Positions 16,478-25,821 of a stretch of DNA of 64,000 bases are shown piece after piece. Source of the stretch: JAENVT01 sp039931555 (GTDB taxonomy: Bacteria; Actinomycetota; Acidimicrobiia; Acidimicrobiales; Ilumatobacteraceae); assembly GCA_039931555.1 (NCBI GenBank), contig JBDTRP010000159.1, positions 1 to 64,000 on the forward strand, in the 5' to 3' direction. The notes under the pieces are model-generated. The model was not told where the DNA came from, did no database searches, and was given only the letters and a program-made list of their open reading frames with translations. How positions within the stretch are numbered: the stretch's first letter is position 1; every line of letters begins with the position of its first letter. A program made the position numbers and the translations under genes.

Positions 16478-16568
16478 GGGCGCGATTCCGGTAATCCCAG
16501 TACCGAAATCGAACCCGTTGAGCCTGGTCGGGTGAGGCGTGAGTACCCGCAGTACCGAAATCGCGCCC
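16478..16568. terminator. Repeated stem-loops between convergent genes, probable bidirectional terminator
   Basis: GGGCGCGATTCCGGTA (16478-16493) pairs with TACCGAAATCGAACCC (16501-16516) around a seven-base loop. A third copy of the arm, TACCGAAATCGCGCCC, occurs at 16553-16568 inside a 21-base direct repeat (16491-16511 and 16543-16563). The site is in the 215-base gap between the convergent PdxA-like and flavoprotein genes. There is no T-tract, so the mechanism is uncertain. Confidence 0.5.
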
Positions 16569-16614
16569 GACCGGTCTCGGACGGGTATGGCCGCACGCAT
16601 CAGCGCTGTGCGCT

Positions 16615-17784
16615 TCAGTGGGGATCGACGAGGTCGAGGAACTGCCACTGCTTGCCCCCGGCAACCCCCATCAACTCGCGGCCACACGTCTGCCAGACCG
16701 CAGGGCCGGACGTGACGTGCTGCGTGCCGGCGTGGACGTCGCGGAACATCCGCTGGATCGTGCCGTGGCGCAGTGCCGTGGTGCCGCCGCAGAGATAGAC
16801 GAAGGCGGCGATCTCCTGCAACGTCTTGGTGATGTGGGCCAGTGCGACACGGATCAGGGTGTGCTGGCGGACCGAGATGCCGTCGCCGGCATACATGCTC
16901 TTCGACAGGTCGGTGAACGACTCGACCACCAGCGCCCTGGCAGCGCGGAACTTGGCCTCGGCCTCGGCATAGCCGAGCTGGAACGCGCTGCTGTCTGCCT
17001 GAGCTCCGGGTCGCCCGGCTTTGCCCTGCACCAGGCCGGCCAGCTCGTCGAGCAACCGCCGGCCGACGCCCATCGCCCAACCGCTGTGGCAGGTGACGGC
17101 AAAGCCGATGATGCCGAGGCCGTACAGGCTGCCACCGCGCTCCGGGGTGGTGGTGACGGCGAAGTGGCTCCAGCCGTCAGGTACGAACACGTTCTCCATC
17201 GTGTAGTCGATGCTGCCGGTGCCGCGCAGGCCCATGACATCCCAGTTGTCGATCAGGTTGACGGCATCGATCGGCGTGACGAAGATCCGCGGCTCGCCGG
17301 TCTCTTGGACGATGCCCAACGAGTGCACGTGCGTCGAGTGCTTCAGACCCGACCCGAAGCTCCACGATCCGCTCAGCGACAGACCACCGTCGACCAACGT
17401 GGCGGTGCCGGGTCGGGTGCCCTGACCGGCGATCACCGGTTGCTTGCCGTCTCCCCACAACTCAGCGACGGCGTGATCCGCGAGGTAGGCGCCCGCCGTG
17501 CCGATCGACAGGTTGGCAGCCATCGTCACCCAGCCGGCCGAGGCGTCGGCATACGACAGGTTTTCCAGCACCTCGAGCGAGTGCGCCGGATCGAGCTCGG
17601 CGCCGCCGAGCTTCTCGGGGACCCACATCTTCAACAGCCCATCGCGGCGCAGTGCGGCGACGGCCGTCGGTGACAGCTCGCCTTCGGTGTCGGCGAACTC
17701 GGCCTCGGTGTCGAGAAGGGGAACGAGCGCTTTGGCCTTCTCGGCAAGGATGGATTGTTCGCTGAGTGATTCGCCAAGCGGCAT
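16615..17784 (-). CDS. Acyl-CoA dehydrogenase-family flavoprotein (HsaA-like)
   Basis: A 389-residue protein with the acyl-CoA dehydrogenase fold. The N-terminal helical domain includes LRRDGLLKMWVPEKLGGAELD; the middle domain has LSLSGSWSFGSGLKHSTHVHS; and the C-terminal helices (RAARALVVESFTDLSKSMYAG, YLCGGTTALRHGTIQRMFRD) match the class that includes two-component flavin monooxygenases such as HsaA and some dibenzothiophene enzymes. A catalytic Glu of true dehydrogenases is not evident. I take ATG 17784 (MPLGESLSEQS). The short gap to the MFS gene (38 bases) and same strand suggest one operon with it and the ArsR regulator. Confidence 0.8.
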   Translation of the reverse strand: MPLGESLSEQSILAEKAKALVPLLDTEAEFADTEGELSPTAVAALRRDGLLKMWVPEKLGGAELDPAHSLEVLENLSYADASAGWVTMAANLSIGTAGAYLADHAVAELWGDGKQPVIAGQGTRPGTATLVDGGLSLSGSWSFGSGLKHSTHVHSLGIVQETGEPRIFVTPIDAVNLIDNWDVMGLRGTGSIDYTMENVFVPDGWSHFAVTTTPERGGSLYGLGIIGFAVTCHSGWAMGVGRRLLDELAGLVQGKAGRPGAQADSSAFQLGYAEAEAKFRAARALVVESFTDLSKSMYAGDGISVRQHTLIRVALAHITKTLQEIAAFVYLCGGTTALRHGTIQRMFRDVHAGTQHVTSGPAVWQTCGRELMGVAGGKQWQFLDLVDPH

Positions 17785-17822
17785 GTGGCTGTCCCCTCTT
17801 GTCCTGATGCGTCGTTGCGAGC

Positions 17823-19139
17823 TTAGGTGGGCACGGCTGTTCTGGCCGCTTCGAGCCTGGCAGTGGTCAGTTTGCTGCGACCGATGACGAACAGGCACAG
17901 GTAGATCGCCGAGTCGACGAAGAACGCCGAGCGCAGTGCGACCCTGCGGTTGGCGAGGTGGCTGACGACGGTGACAGTCACTCCACCGAGTGCTGCACCG
18001 ATCGGCATCATCCCCCAGGCGAAGAAGCGGTACACGCTGTTGACGCGGCCGAGGAGGTGCGGCGGGATGATCGACTGGCGCAGGCTGACGGTGATCACGT
18101 TCCAGGTCGCGCCGACGGTCGCGACGAATCCGAAGACCACCATTGCGAGCGGCCACCACGACGACAGCCCGACGACGAGCGACGCCGCCGCACTGGTGGC
18201 GAGCACGGCTGCCAGGCACGTGCCGCTGCCGAATCGCCTCGACAGCCATGGCGCCAGGTTGGCGCCGATCGCTCCGCCTGCGGCGAAGCCGAAGCCCATG
18301 ATGGTGAAGACGAAAGGCCCGACGTCGAGGATCTCCTGGGCGAAGAGCACGAGCACCGACCCGCTGAGCGCCGATGCCAGGTTCATCAATCCGAGGATGA
18401 TTGCCATCGATCTCAACAGCTCGTTCGACCACAACCAGCGGAAGCCCTCGGCCAGCTCGACCTTCCACGGTCGCTCGACGTGGTCGTCGGGACGCTCGGC
18501 GCGGAAGGTCCCGGGGATCGACCACACCAGTGCGGCGGCCGCGAAGAACGACGCGGCATCGACGAAGAACGGCAGCGAGAACGCGGCGATCAGCAGCAGG
18601 GAACCGAGGGGAGGACCGACGAAGGTGTTGGCGATGCCTTCGGCGCTCCACATGCGGCCGTTGGCCTTCTCCAACTGATCGACCTCGACGATCGAGGGCA
18701 TGAACGTTTGCCCGCAGTTGTCCCGCAACACCTCGCCGGTGCCCAGCAGCAAGGTGGCGACCAGCAACAGGAGGTACAGCCCGGTGGACGTGCCGGTGAC
18801 CTTCGACAACTCGTCAGCGGCGGGCAAGGCGCCTTGGCGACTGAGGACGGCGAGCGCGACGACCAGCGTGAGTCCGAAACGGGCGAAGTCGGCGGTAACC
18901 ATTGCTCGCTTGCGGTCGACCCGATCGGTGATCACGCCGGCGGGCAGCGTGAAGATCAGCCACGGCAATCGCTGCACCATCGCAACCCCTGCGATGAGGA
19001 GCGGGTTGCGGGTGAGGGCTGAAGCCAGCCAAGGATAGGCGATCAGCGACATGCCGTCGCCGATGTTGGAGATGGTCGTGGAGATGAACAGCTTGCGGTA
19101 ACTCGCGCCGAGGCGCTTCTTGGTGGCTGTGGTGGTCAC
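17823..19139 (-). CDS. MFS transporter (macrolide-efflux MefA/EntS type)
   Basis: A 438-residue membrane protein with about twelve hydrophobic segments. The N-terminal ISNIGDGMSLIAYPWLAS and the loop motif GVITDRVDRKRAMVTADFAR fit the DHA3 (MefA/EntS) drug or siderophore exporter branch. GTG start 19139 overlaps the ArsR stop (GTGA), so the regulator and transporter are translated together, a layout typical of repressor-controlled efflux. Substrate unknown. Confidence 0.85.
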   Translation of the reverse strand: MTTTATKKRLGASYRKLFISTTISNIGDGMSLIAYPWLASALTRNPLLIAGVAMVQRLPWLIFTLPAGVITDRVDRKRAMVTADFARFGLTLVVALAVLSRQGALPAADELSKVTGTSTGLYLLLLVATLLLGTGEVLRDNCGQTFMPSIVEVDQLEKANGRMWSAEGIANTFVGPPLGSLLLIAAFSLPFFVDAASFFAAAALVWSIPGTFRAERPDDHVERPWKVELAEGFRWLWSNELLRSMAIILGLMNLASALSGSVLVLFAQEILDVGPFVFTIMGFGFAAGGAIGANLAPWLSRRFGSGTCLAAVLATSAAASLVVGLSSWWPLAMVVFGFVATVGATWNVITVSLRQSIIPPHLLGRVNSVYRFFAWGMMPIGAALGGVTVTVVSHLANRRVALRSAFFVDSAIYLCLFVIGRSKLTTARLEAARTAVPT

Positions 19140-19708
19140 GCTGGGTCCGCTGGTGCTACCGGTCGGATGGTGGGGAACACTCCGGCCAGGAACGCGTACT
19201 CGCACGTGCCGCCTCGCGGCAGTCGGGTGAACTCGTTGGCCAGCGCGAGGACTCGCTCGGTGAACTCCTTGGCCCGCTCGGCAGGAATGCGGGCGTGCCG
19301 CAACGTGAAGCCCCCGACGTCGTCGGCGGTGGCGGAGAGATCAGCCTGGGCGCGGGCGTCGGCGATGAACGGGAGGTCACCGTCCATCGCCGCGTCGGGA
19401 AAGATGATGGTGTGTGCGGTCCGGCCGTAGAAGCGCTCCTCGATTGCTCGCACGCGGCGGGTGCCGGTGACCTTCAACAGCCCGACGTTGGTCAGCACGT
19501 CGACGTGGTGGGCAACGGTGCCGCGGGGCTTGCGCACCCTGGCGGCAAGCTCGGTGACGGTCATCGCCCGCTCCAACACCAGGTCGAGGATCAGTGCCCG
19601 CAACGGGTTGCCGAGCGCCTTCAAGCGGGCGGGGGAGTCGGCGACGATCGTCTCCTCGAGGTCGTAACCGAGCTCGTACGGTGGCAGCACTGATCCAATG
19701 TCCGACAT
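19136..19708 (-). CDS. ArsR-family winged-helix regulator
   Basis: A 190-residue regulator. A winged helix-turn-helix occupies residues about 20-100: RLKALGNPLRALILDLVLERA, then TVTELAARVRKPRGTVAHHVDVLTNVGLLKV. No Cys metal box like that of ArsR/SmtB sensors is present; the longer C-terminal part (HARIPAERAKEFTERVLALANEF) is typical of HTH_20-type regulators next to MFS genes. ATG 19708 gives a normal N-terminus. It probably controls the co-directional transporter and perhaps the divergent MFS gene. Confidence 0.83.
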   Translation of the reverse strand: MSDIGSVLPPYELGYDLEETIVADSPARLKALGNPLRALILDLVLERAMTVTELAARVRKPRGTVAHHVDVLTNVGLLKVTGTRRVRAIEERFYGRTAHTIIFPDAAMDGDLPFIADARAQADLSATADDVGGFTLRHARIPAERAKEFTERVLALANEFTRLPRGGTCEYAFLAGVFPTIRPVAPADPA

Positions 19709-19800
19709 ATCTCGAATGATAGGAAAAAGCCGGACAAAGGTCAACCGTCGTGGCAACAGTCACCGCGCAGTACCGGCAACCGCTCGGCAATACTGGCCGA

Positions 19801-20988
19801 ATGCGTACTCGCTCGGTCGTCGTCGTCTTCGGCGCGCTGACCGCGTTGTTCGCCTCTGGATACGGCGTGATGTTCACCGTGCTCGACGAGTTCCGAGACC
19901 AGTACGGCATCGGCGAGGGAGCCCTCGGCCTGATCGTGGCCATGGGCTTCCTGTCGTCATTCCTCGCCCAGGTGACGATCGCTCCACTCGCCGATCGCGG
20001 CCACGCGCGGGTGATGATCGTGCTCGGCATGGTGTTCAACGTCGCCGGCCTGCTGGGCATGGCCTACGGCAGCACCTTCGTCGTCTTGTTGGTCTCGCGG
20101 TTCGTGATGGGTGTCGGTGTCGGTTTGGCGTACCCCGCTGCACGGCGCATTGTGATCCTGGCCGATCCGGATCACCTCGGCCAGAACCTCGGGCGCATGC
20201 TCGCCGCCGACGTCGGCGGGTTCGCCGCCGGCCCGGCCATCTCGGCAGTGCTGGTCGGCCCGTTCGGGATCGCCGCGCCGTTCCTGCTGATCGCCGCGTT
20301 GACGGTGGCGATGTATCCGCTGATCGCCCGCACTCGTGTGGCCGAGACCGATGCCAATGCCGAGGTGCCGCCGAGGTTCGCGTTCGACCTCCTCCGCATC
20401 CGGCCGTACCTTGCCGCGTTGTCGATGGGCGCGGCGGTGTTCATGATGATCGGCGCCTTCGACGCGCTGTGGGCGTTGGTGCTCGACGACCTGCACGCCA
20501 GCGACCTGATCGCCAACCTCGGCATCACGTTGTTCGCCGTGCCGATGGTGCTGTTCGCCTCGATCGGCGGGCGCCTCGCCCAGTCGGTCGGACCGTTCCG
20601 GCTCGGGACGTTCGGATTGTTGGTCGGCGCCGGGGCGATGTTCGCCTATGGCCACGCACCGTCGGGCGGCGTCATGCTGGCGATCTCGCTCGTGCATGCG
20701 ACCAACGACGGTTTCACGGTCAGCAGTTGCGGCGTCGCCGTCGGGCTCGTGGTTCCCGTCGAGCGCCAGGCGAGTGGGCAGGGTTTGCTCGGTGGCGTGG
20801 AGACGCTGACCGCTGGGGTGGCGGCGACCGCAATCGGCCAGATCTACGAGCACTTCGGTCGCACTGTCGCCTACACCAGTTGTGCAGTGATGATGCTGGC
20901 CCTCATCGCCTGCAGCGCGCTGTTGTCCGGTACGTCGTGGCGGCTGCGCGACGCCTCTGCTCCAGCCGAGCCAGTGACTGCCTGCTGA
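19801..20988 (+). CDS. MFS transporter
   Basis: A 395-residue protein with twelve predicted hydrophobic helices, beginning MRTRSVVVVFGALTALFASG. Motif A-like IAPLADRGHARVMIVLGM between helices 2 and 3 is clear, as is FVMGVGVGLAYPAARR. An alternative GTG start at 19750 would add 17 polar residues; I prefer ATG 19801 because the first helix then starts near the N-terminus. It is divergent from the ArsR regulator. Substrate unknown. Confidence 0.82.
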   Translation: MRTRSVVVVFGALTALFASGYGVMFTVLDEFRDQYGIGEGALGLIVAMGFLSSFLAQVTIAPLADRGHARVMIVLGMVFNVAGLLGMAYGSTFVVLLVSRFVMGVGVGLAYPAARRIVILADPDHLGQNLGRMLAADVGGFAAGPAISAVLVGPFGIAAPFLLIAALTVAMYPLIARTRVAETDANAEVPPRFAFDLLRIRPYLAALSMGAAVFMMIGAFDALWALVLDDLHASDLIANLGITLFAVPMVLFASIGGRLAQSVGPFRLGTFGLLVGAGAMFAYGHAPSGGVMLAISLVHATNDGFTVSSCGVAVGLVVPVERQASGQGLLGGVETLTAGVAATAIGQIYEHFGRTVAYTSCAVMMLALIACSALLSGTSWRLRDASAPAEPVTAC

Positions 20989-21114
20989 CCGGCGATCGGT
21001 TCGGGTGAGCTTGCTGCCGGAGTGTTCGGCGCGGTAGGCGGAGAGTTGAAACCCGTCGGACGATGTCAGTGACACGGTGGTACCCATCCCGCCGACTGTG
21101 TGCCGCTGTGGCCG

Positions 21115-22299
21115 TCAGTCCAGTGCCGCAGCGAGTGTGCGGCGAGCGCGCGCCGGTCGCTGGGTGATGGCCCCGATGGTGCCGACGACCGGCACGATCA
21201 GGAGGGCCCGCCGCAGGCCGACCGAGTCGGCCAGCACACCCAATGCGAGTGGCCCCAAGGTGACTGCGGTGCCCGAGGCGAGGATGCAGATGGCCCCGAG
21301 CGAGGTCGAGTCGATCTTGTGCTCCGCCGAGGCGTACAGCCGGTCGACGGTGAGTGGGTACAGCGCCGCGCCACCGAAGCCGACGATGGTCAGGCCGGCA
21401 ACGCGTGGCAACAAGCCAGGCGCGAAGCACATGATCAGCGCACCAGCGGAGAGCACGAGGAAGCTGATCGTCACCGTCGCATCGCCGAGGTACCGAATGA
21501 TCGTCGGCATCAGCACGCGTGACACGAACATCGCCACGCCGAACACGCCGGCCAGCGCGGCGGCGAGGCCACCCGATGCATGGCCGACCTCTTTGAGATA
21601 GGTCGCTGCCCACACGCCCACGGCGAACTCGCAGAACACGGCATTGACGATGTGCAGCCACGGGATGAACACGTCGCGGTCGCGGAGGTGGGCGACGGTG
21701 AACGAGCCCTGGCGAGGCGATTCGGGCACGGGCACGGGCCAGGCCACAGCGGTGAGTGCAAGTACGATCACTGCCGTCAGGATCAGGTACGGCGGCCGCC
21801 ACGAGTAGTGCAGGGCCAGTGCAGCGCCGACCACGAGGCTGAACATCACTCCGGCGATGCCGGGTGCCCCGTTGACTGCGGCGAACGCGGCGGCTCGATG
21901 CTCGCCGTGGTGATCGCTGATCAACGCCGGCATGACCATCACCAGAAGAGCGCCGCCAAGACCGGCAAGCGCGGTGCCGGCAAGGGTGACCTGCCAGGTG
22001 GGGCCGAGGCAGAACATCGTGATGCCGGTGCTGATGGCCACCGCGGCGACCAGCAGCGACCTGCGCCGGCCGAGTCGATCGACGACCGACACTCCCCAGA
22101 CCCCGGCTGCCAGCGAGGCGAAGCCGAACGTCGAACCGTGCAGTGCCGCGATCACACCCGAGAGGTGGAACTGCTGACGCAGTTCGCCGAGCACGACGCC
22201 GACGCTGAGCCCGCCGACCAGCAGCGCATACCCGAGCGCCGAGGAATAGGTGAGCCGATCCCACCGGAAGGTTTCGTTCTTCACGGCGGTCGCGGTCAC
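21115..22299 (-). CDS. MFS transporter
   Basis: A 394-residue permease. The loop 2-3 motif VVDRLGRRRSLLVAAVAIS and the halves separated around WPVPVPESPRQGSF are typical of a 12-helix MFS carrier. GTG 22299 gives a short cytoplasmic N-terminus (VTATAVKNETFRWD) before helix 1. It is divergent from the FAD oxidoreductase at 22374 with a 74-base gap. The neighbouring amine-oxidising gene suggests uptake or efflux of a related substrate; this is inference. Confidence 0.82.
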   Translation of the reverse strand: MTATAVKNETFRWDRLTYSSALGYALLVGGLSVGVVLGELRQQFHLSGVIAALHGSTFGFASLAAGVWGVSVVDRLGRRRSLLVAAVAISTGITMFCLGPTWQVTLAGTALAGLGGALLVMVMPALISDHHGEHRAAAFAAVNGAPGIAGVMFSLVVGAALALHYSWRPPYLILTAVIVLALTAVAWPVPVPESPRQGSFTVAHLRDRDVFIPWLHIVNAVFCEFAVGVWAATYLKEVGHASGGLAAALAGVFGVAMFVSRVLMPTIIRYLGDATVTISFLVLSAGALIMCFAPGLLPRVAGLTIVGFGGAALYPLTVDRLYASAEHKIDSTSLGAICILASGTAVTLGPLALGVLADSVGLRRALLIVPVVGTIGAITQRPARARRTLAAALD

Positions 22300-22360
22300 C
22301 CTTCTTTTGTACCAGTAAAGAAGACTGCCCCGGTGCCACTTTCGCGTAAAGATCAGGCCA

Positions 22361-22366
22361 TAGGGT
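22361..22366 (+). promoter_or_regulatory. Predicted leaderless -10 box
   Basis: TAGGGT ends seven bases before the GTG start at 22374, matching the TANNNT-start spacing seen elsewhere in the window. No -35 box is convincing. Confidence 0.4.
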
Positions 22367-22373
22367 GTGACAC

Positions 22374-23546
22374 GTGACATCTCGCTATGACGTGGCCGTG
22401 ATCGGTGTCGGATTGGTCGGTGCCGCCGCGCTTCGGCACCTAGCCGCGACCGGGCGGCGGTGTGTCGGGGTCGGCCCCGGCGAGCCGGCTGACTGGGCCA
22501 CGCACTCTGGCGTGTTTGCCAGTCACTACGACTCGGGACGGATCACCCGCCGCCTCGACAAGCGTCGCGAGTGGGCGATCCTGGCGGATCGGGCGATCGC
22601 CGAGTACGGCGGCATCGAGGCCGCATCGGGTATCGGCTTCCACCACCCTGTCGGTGTGCTGATCGCCGAGGTCGATGGCGAACGGTTGGCGTCGACCTTG
22701 GCCGTCGCCGGCGAGTTGGGGATCGATTTCGATCGGTACGAACCCGGCCGGACGATCGGCGACGATCGCGTCAGGGTGCCGGCCTCGGCAACGGTTTTGC
22801 GCGAGCCGGCGCCGGGCGGGTTCATCGATCCACGGCTGATGCTCGCGGCGCAGTTGGCAGTCGCTCGGCAACTGGGGGCCGAGTTGATCGGCGAGCGAGT
22901 GGTCGGTGTTGAACGAAGCGGCGATGCATGGGTCGTACGCACCGTCGAGGGAACCGCGATCGAGGCGACGCAGGTGGTGGTGGCCGCCGGCCCGCATGCC
23001 GACGAGTTGACCGGCATGCCGTGCCCGATGATCGATGTCGTCGCCGAGACCGTGGTGCTGGCCCGGGTGGCGGCCGACGAGCAACGACGCCTTGCCGGTC
23101 TGCCGTCGATCATCGTCGACGACCTTGCCAGTGATCACCTGTACATCGTGCCGCCGACCGAGTACCCCGATGGTCACGTTTGCGTGAAGTTGGGCGCAAC
23201 CCGGCACGACCGGTTCGTGGTGTCGGCAGACCAGCGACGCGAGTGGATGTCGGGCACCCGGCACGAGGCCGACCTCGAGTGGCTGCGAGGTCTACTGCTG
23301 GGCGTACTCCCGGGGTTACAGGTCGAGGCCTGGTCGACCAAGCCCTGCCTGATCCCCGACACGCCCACGATGTTGCCGTATCTCGAGATCGTCGACACGG
23401 GCTTGGTGATGGCGGTCGGCACGAACGGGTACGCGGCCAAGAGCGCCGACGCGATCGGCGCGTTGGCTGCTGGGCTGGTGTGCAACGGGCAGTGGACCGA
23501 CCCCGACCTCGACGCCGACAACTTCAGGTTGATCCGCAGGATCTAG
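22374..23546 (+). CDS. FAD-dependent oxidoreductase, sarcosine-oxidase (DAO) type
   Basis: A 390-residue protein of the D-amino-acid oxidase superfamily. The FAD-binding start YDVAVIGVGLVGAAALRHLA, the HSGVFASHYDSGRITR segment (in sarcosine oxidases the region of flavin attachment and substrate arginines), PGGFIDPRLMLAAQL, VVVAAGPHADEL, and the C-terminal KPCLIPDTPTMLPYLE are typical of monomeric sarcosine oxidase and N-methyltryptophan oxidase relatives. Likely oxidises a secondary or N-methylated amine. It overlaps the convergent sterol-desaturase gene by four bases. Confidence 0.82.
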   Translation: MTSRYDVAVIGVGLVGAAALRHLAATGRRCVGVGPGEPADWATHSGVFASHYDSGRITRRLDKRREWAILADRAIAEYGGIEAASGIGFHHPVGVLIAEVDGERLASTLAVAGELGIDFDRYEPGRTIGDDRVRVPASATVLREPAPGGFIDPRLMLAAQLAVARQLGAELIGERVVGVERSGDAWVVRTVEGTAIEATQVVVAAGPHADELTGMPCPMIDVVAETVVLARVAADEQRRLAGLPSIIVDDLASDHLYIVPPTEYPDGHVCVKLGATRHDRFVVSADQRREWMSGTRHEADLEWLRGLLLGVLPGLQVEAWSTKPCLIPDTPTMLPYLEIVDTGLVMAVGTNGYAAKSADAIGALAAGLVCNGQWTDPDLDADNFRLIRRI

Positions 23547-24460
23547 CGCGCCGGCGTCCACCCGGGACGGCCGAACACGTGGCCCAGCTTGTGACCTAAC
23601 CCACGCGCCGATCGCACGTCACGGGCGATGTCAGCCATCTCGTGATAGGCGATGCGCAACGGGTTGTAGGTGTGGATGTTCTTGGTCAGGCCGTACTTGA
23701 CGCGCCGCACCTCCGGCTCGAAGGTGCCGAACAACTTGTCCCACAGGATCAAGATGCCGCCGTAGTTCTTGTCGAGGTACTGCTCGTTGGCGCCGTGATG
23801 GCCACGATGGTGTGACGGCGTGTTCAGTACCTTTTCGACCGGGTTCGGCAGGCGGTCGATTGCCTCGGTGTGGATCCAGTACTGGTACAGCAGGTTGAGC
23901 TGGCCGGCCTTGGCGGTCTTTGCGGTGGGGAACCCGAGCAGCGGCATCGGTGCGAACACCCAGAAGGTCAAGAAGCCCGACCAGGGTTGGCGCAGCGCGG
24001 TCGACAGGTTGTAGCGCTCGCCACTGTGATGGGTCACGTGGTTGGCCCACAGCAGTCGCACTTCGTGCATCCAGCGGTGGTCCCAGTAGTACAGGAAGTC
24101 CCACAGCAACATCGCCGAAGCGATCGAGCCGCGGCGCGTGCCGATGTCGGCGATGCGGTGCTTGAACAGGAAGCGGTCGACCTTGCTGAACGCCGACAAC
24201 GTGGCAAGGCCGAACGCAATGTTGCCGGCGAGCATCGTGAGGCTGGCGATCGTGTCCTTGCGTTCGTAGCCGAGCGGCACGAGTGGATCTGGCGGGAGGT
24301 GCGTACCCGACAGTGTTCGCTCGTCGGCGTCGTACAGGTCGCCCAGCGTACGCTTGGGAGCCTTCCGGAGCGCGGCGTACTCGGCGAGCATCGTCACCGC
24401 GAAGAGTGGGAGCGATGCCTTGTCGACGAGGTCGAGTTGGCGAAGCACCGGCTTCTTCAA
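23543..24460 (-). CDS. Sterol desaturase/fatty acid hydroxylase-family protein
   Basis: A 305-residue di-iron membrane hydroxylase. Three or four hydrophobic segments and the His clusters are visible: WDHRWMHE, NHVTHHSGE and SHHRGHHGAN, the HxxxH/HxxHH pattern that binds two irons. The probable start is the TTG at 24460, which overlaps the upstream stop as TTGA; the open frame upstream of that lies inside the dioxygenase gene. GTG 24448 is an alternative. The substrate, a lipid or sterol-like alcohol, cannot be deduced. Confidence 0.83.
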   Translation of the reverse strand: MKKPVLRQLDLVDKASLPLFAVTMLAEYAALRKAPKRTLGDLYDADERTLSGTHLPPDPLVPLGYERKDTIASLTMLAGNIAFGLATLSAFSKVDRFLFKHRIADIGTRRGSIASAMLLWDFLYYWDHRWMHEVRLLWANHVTHHSGERYNLSTALRQPWSGFLTFWVFAPMPLLGFPTAKTAKAGQLNLLYQYWIHTEAIDRLPNPVEKVLNTPSHHRGHHGANEQYLDKNYGGILILWDKLFGTFEPEVRRVKYGLTKNIHTYNPLRIAYHEMADIARDVRSARGLGHKLGHVFGRPGWTPAR

Positions 24461-25656
24461 GAAGAGAACCCGCCGTGTGTCAGGCGGCGATAGGCGTATT
24501 CGCGCAGCGCGGCGGCGAGCTTGTCGCTGCTCCACTCCTCGGCGACGGCACGACGCACGACATCGACTTGGTCATCGTTCGTCAAACCCTGCAGTGGCCG
24601 ATCACGATCGAGATTGGTCGGGAACGCGTAGCCGTTGGCGCACGCGCCGATCGCATTCTCGACGTCGCCCGCCGGGGCACCCGACGCCTTGAGCTTCAGC
24701 AGCGACGGGTAGACGGCGTTGCACATCCGCTCGTGATCGATCGTTTCCAGGCACTTGCCGAGTGGTGAGTTGATCTGCAACAGGTTGGCCATGCGATGCA
24801 CATCGGTCGTGCAGTTGGTGCCCGCCGCGTGGAACAGCGCCGGGTTGAAGAAGACGGCATCACCTTTCTCGAGTGGCAGTTGCACGTAGTTCTGCTCGAA
24901 GTACTCGCGGAACTCCGGCCGCCACCACGCGAGGTAGCCGTGGAGATACTTGTGGGCGTGGGGGAGGTACATCGTCGGCCCGCTCTCGACCGGCATGTCG
25001 CAGTGGGCGATCGCCCCTTGCAAGGTGAGCGCCGCCGACAGGTGGTGCACGTGCGCGGGGAACTCGGCGGCCTCGTCGATGGTCATGAACCCGAGGTGGT
25101 AGTCGCGGTGCGGCTTCTGGGCGGCGCCACCCGGGTTCACGACGTTGACCTGCGACGTGAACGTGAATCCAGGCCCGAGCCACGCGGCAGCTGCCATGGT
25201 GAGGATGTCGTTGGAGTAGTAGGCGACGAACTCGTCGGGTGCCATGACCGCCAACTTCTCCAGTGCGTTCCACACCCGGTCGTTGTCGCCCGGCTTGGCG
25301 TAGTGGTCTCCGGCATTCAACCCGAGGGCGTGCTGCTCGGCGATCAGGGCGTTGAACGCGTTGGTCACCGCGTCGACGACGGACGTCTCGGCGAAGGCCC
25401 GCTTGAACACGACGATCCCCGGGCCGTGCAGGAACGCCTGGTTCAATTCGGATTGCACGGCCCGTCGCCTGCCGGGGTCCGCACACTCGGCCCGCAACCG
25501 ATCAGAGTCGTAGCTCACCACGTTCTGAACGATCGCTTCGGCGAACGGATAATCGGCGAGGTCAGTGGTCTGCTCGACGATTGCGATGAAATCGTCGAGC
25601 CGGCAGTCGGACTCGTGCAGATACGCAGAGGCGGTGTCGGAATTCACGGAAGTCAT
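24457..25656 (-). CDS. Phytanoyl-CoA dioxygenase (PhyH)-family Fe(II)/2-oxoglutarate oxygenase
   Basis: A 399-residue oxygenase. The iron triad is H183 and D185 (KPHRDYHLG) and H276 (NPALFHAAGTN), with R288 placed to bind 2-oxoglutarate. The jelly-roll core is continuous. Start ATG 25656 (MTSVNSDTAS) is chosen since the upstream 30 codons look non-coding. It is followed by the sterol-desaturase gene with a four-base overlap, so two oxygenases share one transcript. Substrate unknown; PhyH members hydroxylate acyl-CoAs, ectoine or many small molecules. Confidence 0.83.
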   Translation of the reverse strand: MTSVNSDTASAYLHESDCRLDDFIAIVEQTTDLADYPFAEAIVQNVVSYDSDRLRAECADPGRRRAVQSELNQAFLHGPGIVVFKRAFAETSVVDAVTNAFNALIAEQHALGLNAGDHYAKPGDNDRVWNALEKLAVMAPDEFVAYYSNDILTMAAAAWLGPGFTFTSQVNVVNPGGAAQKPHRDYHLGFMTIDEAAEFPAHVHHLSAALTLQGAIAHCDMPVESGPTMYLPHAHKYLHGYLAWWRPEFREYFEQNYVQLPLEKGDAVFFNPALFHAAGTNCTTDVHRMANLLQINSPLGKCLETIDHERMCNAVYPSLLKLKASGAPAGDVENAIGACANGYAFPTNLDRDRPLQGLTNDDQVDVVRRAVAEEWSSDKLAAALREYAYRRLTHGGFSS

Positions 25657-25821
25657 GGTGCAAATGTAGGCCCTCGCGGTGACTCCTCGAACACGTCGCT
25701 CTGTGGTATCCAAGGCGCAAGGCCTGACCTCTCGCGAGATCACCACCCCCTAGCGTTCGCTGAGCGCTGGCATACGTGTGAACGGCGCCGACTACTGTCG
25801 GCACGAAGGGAGATGCGGGCC

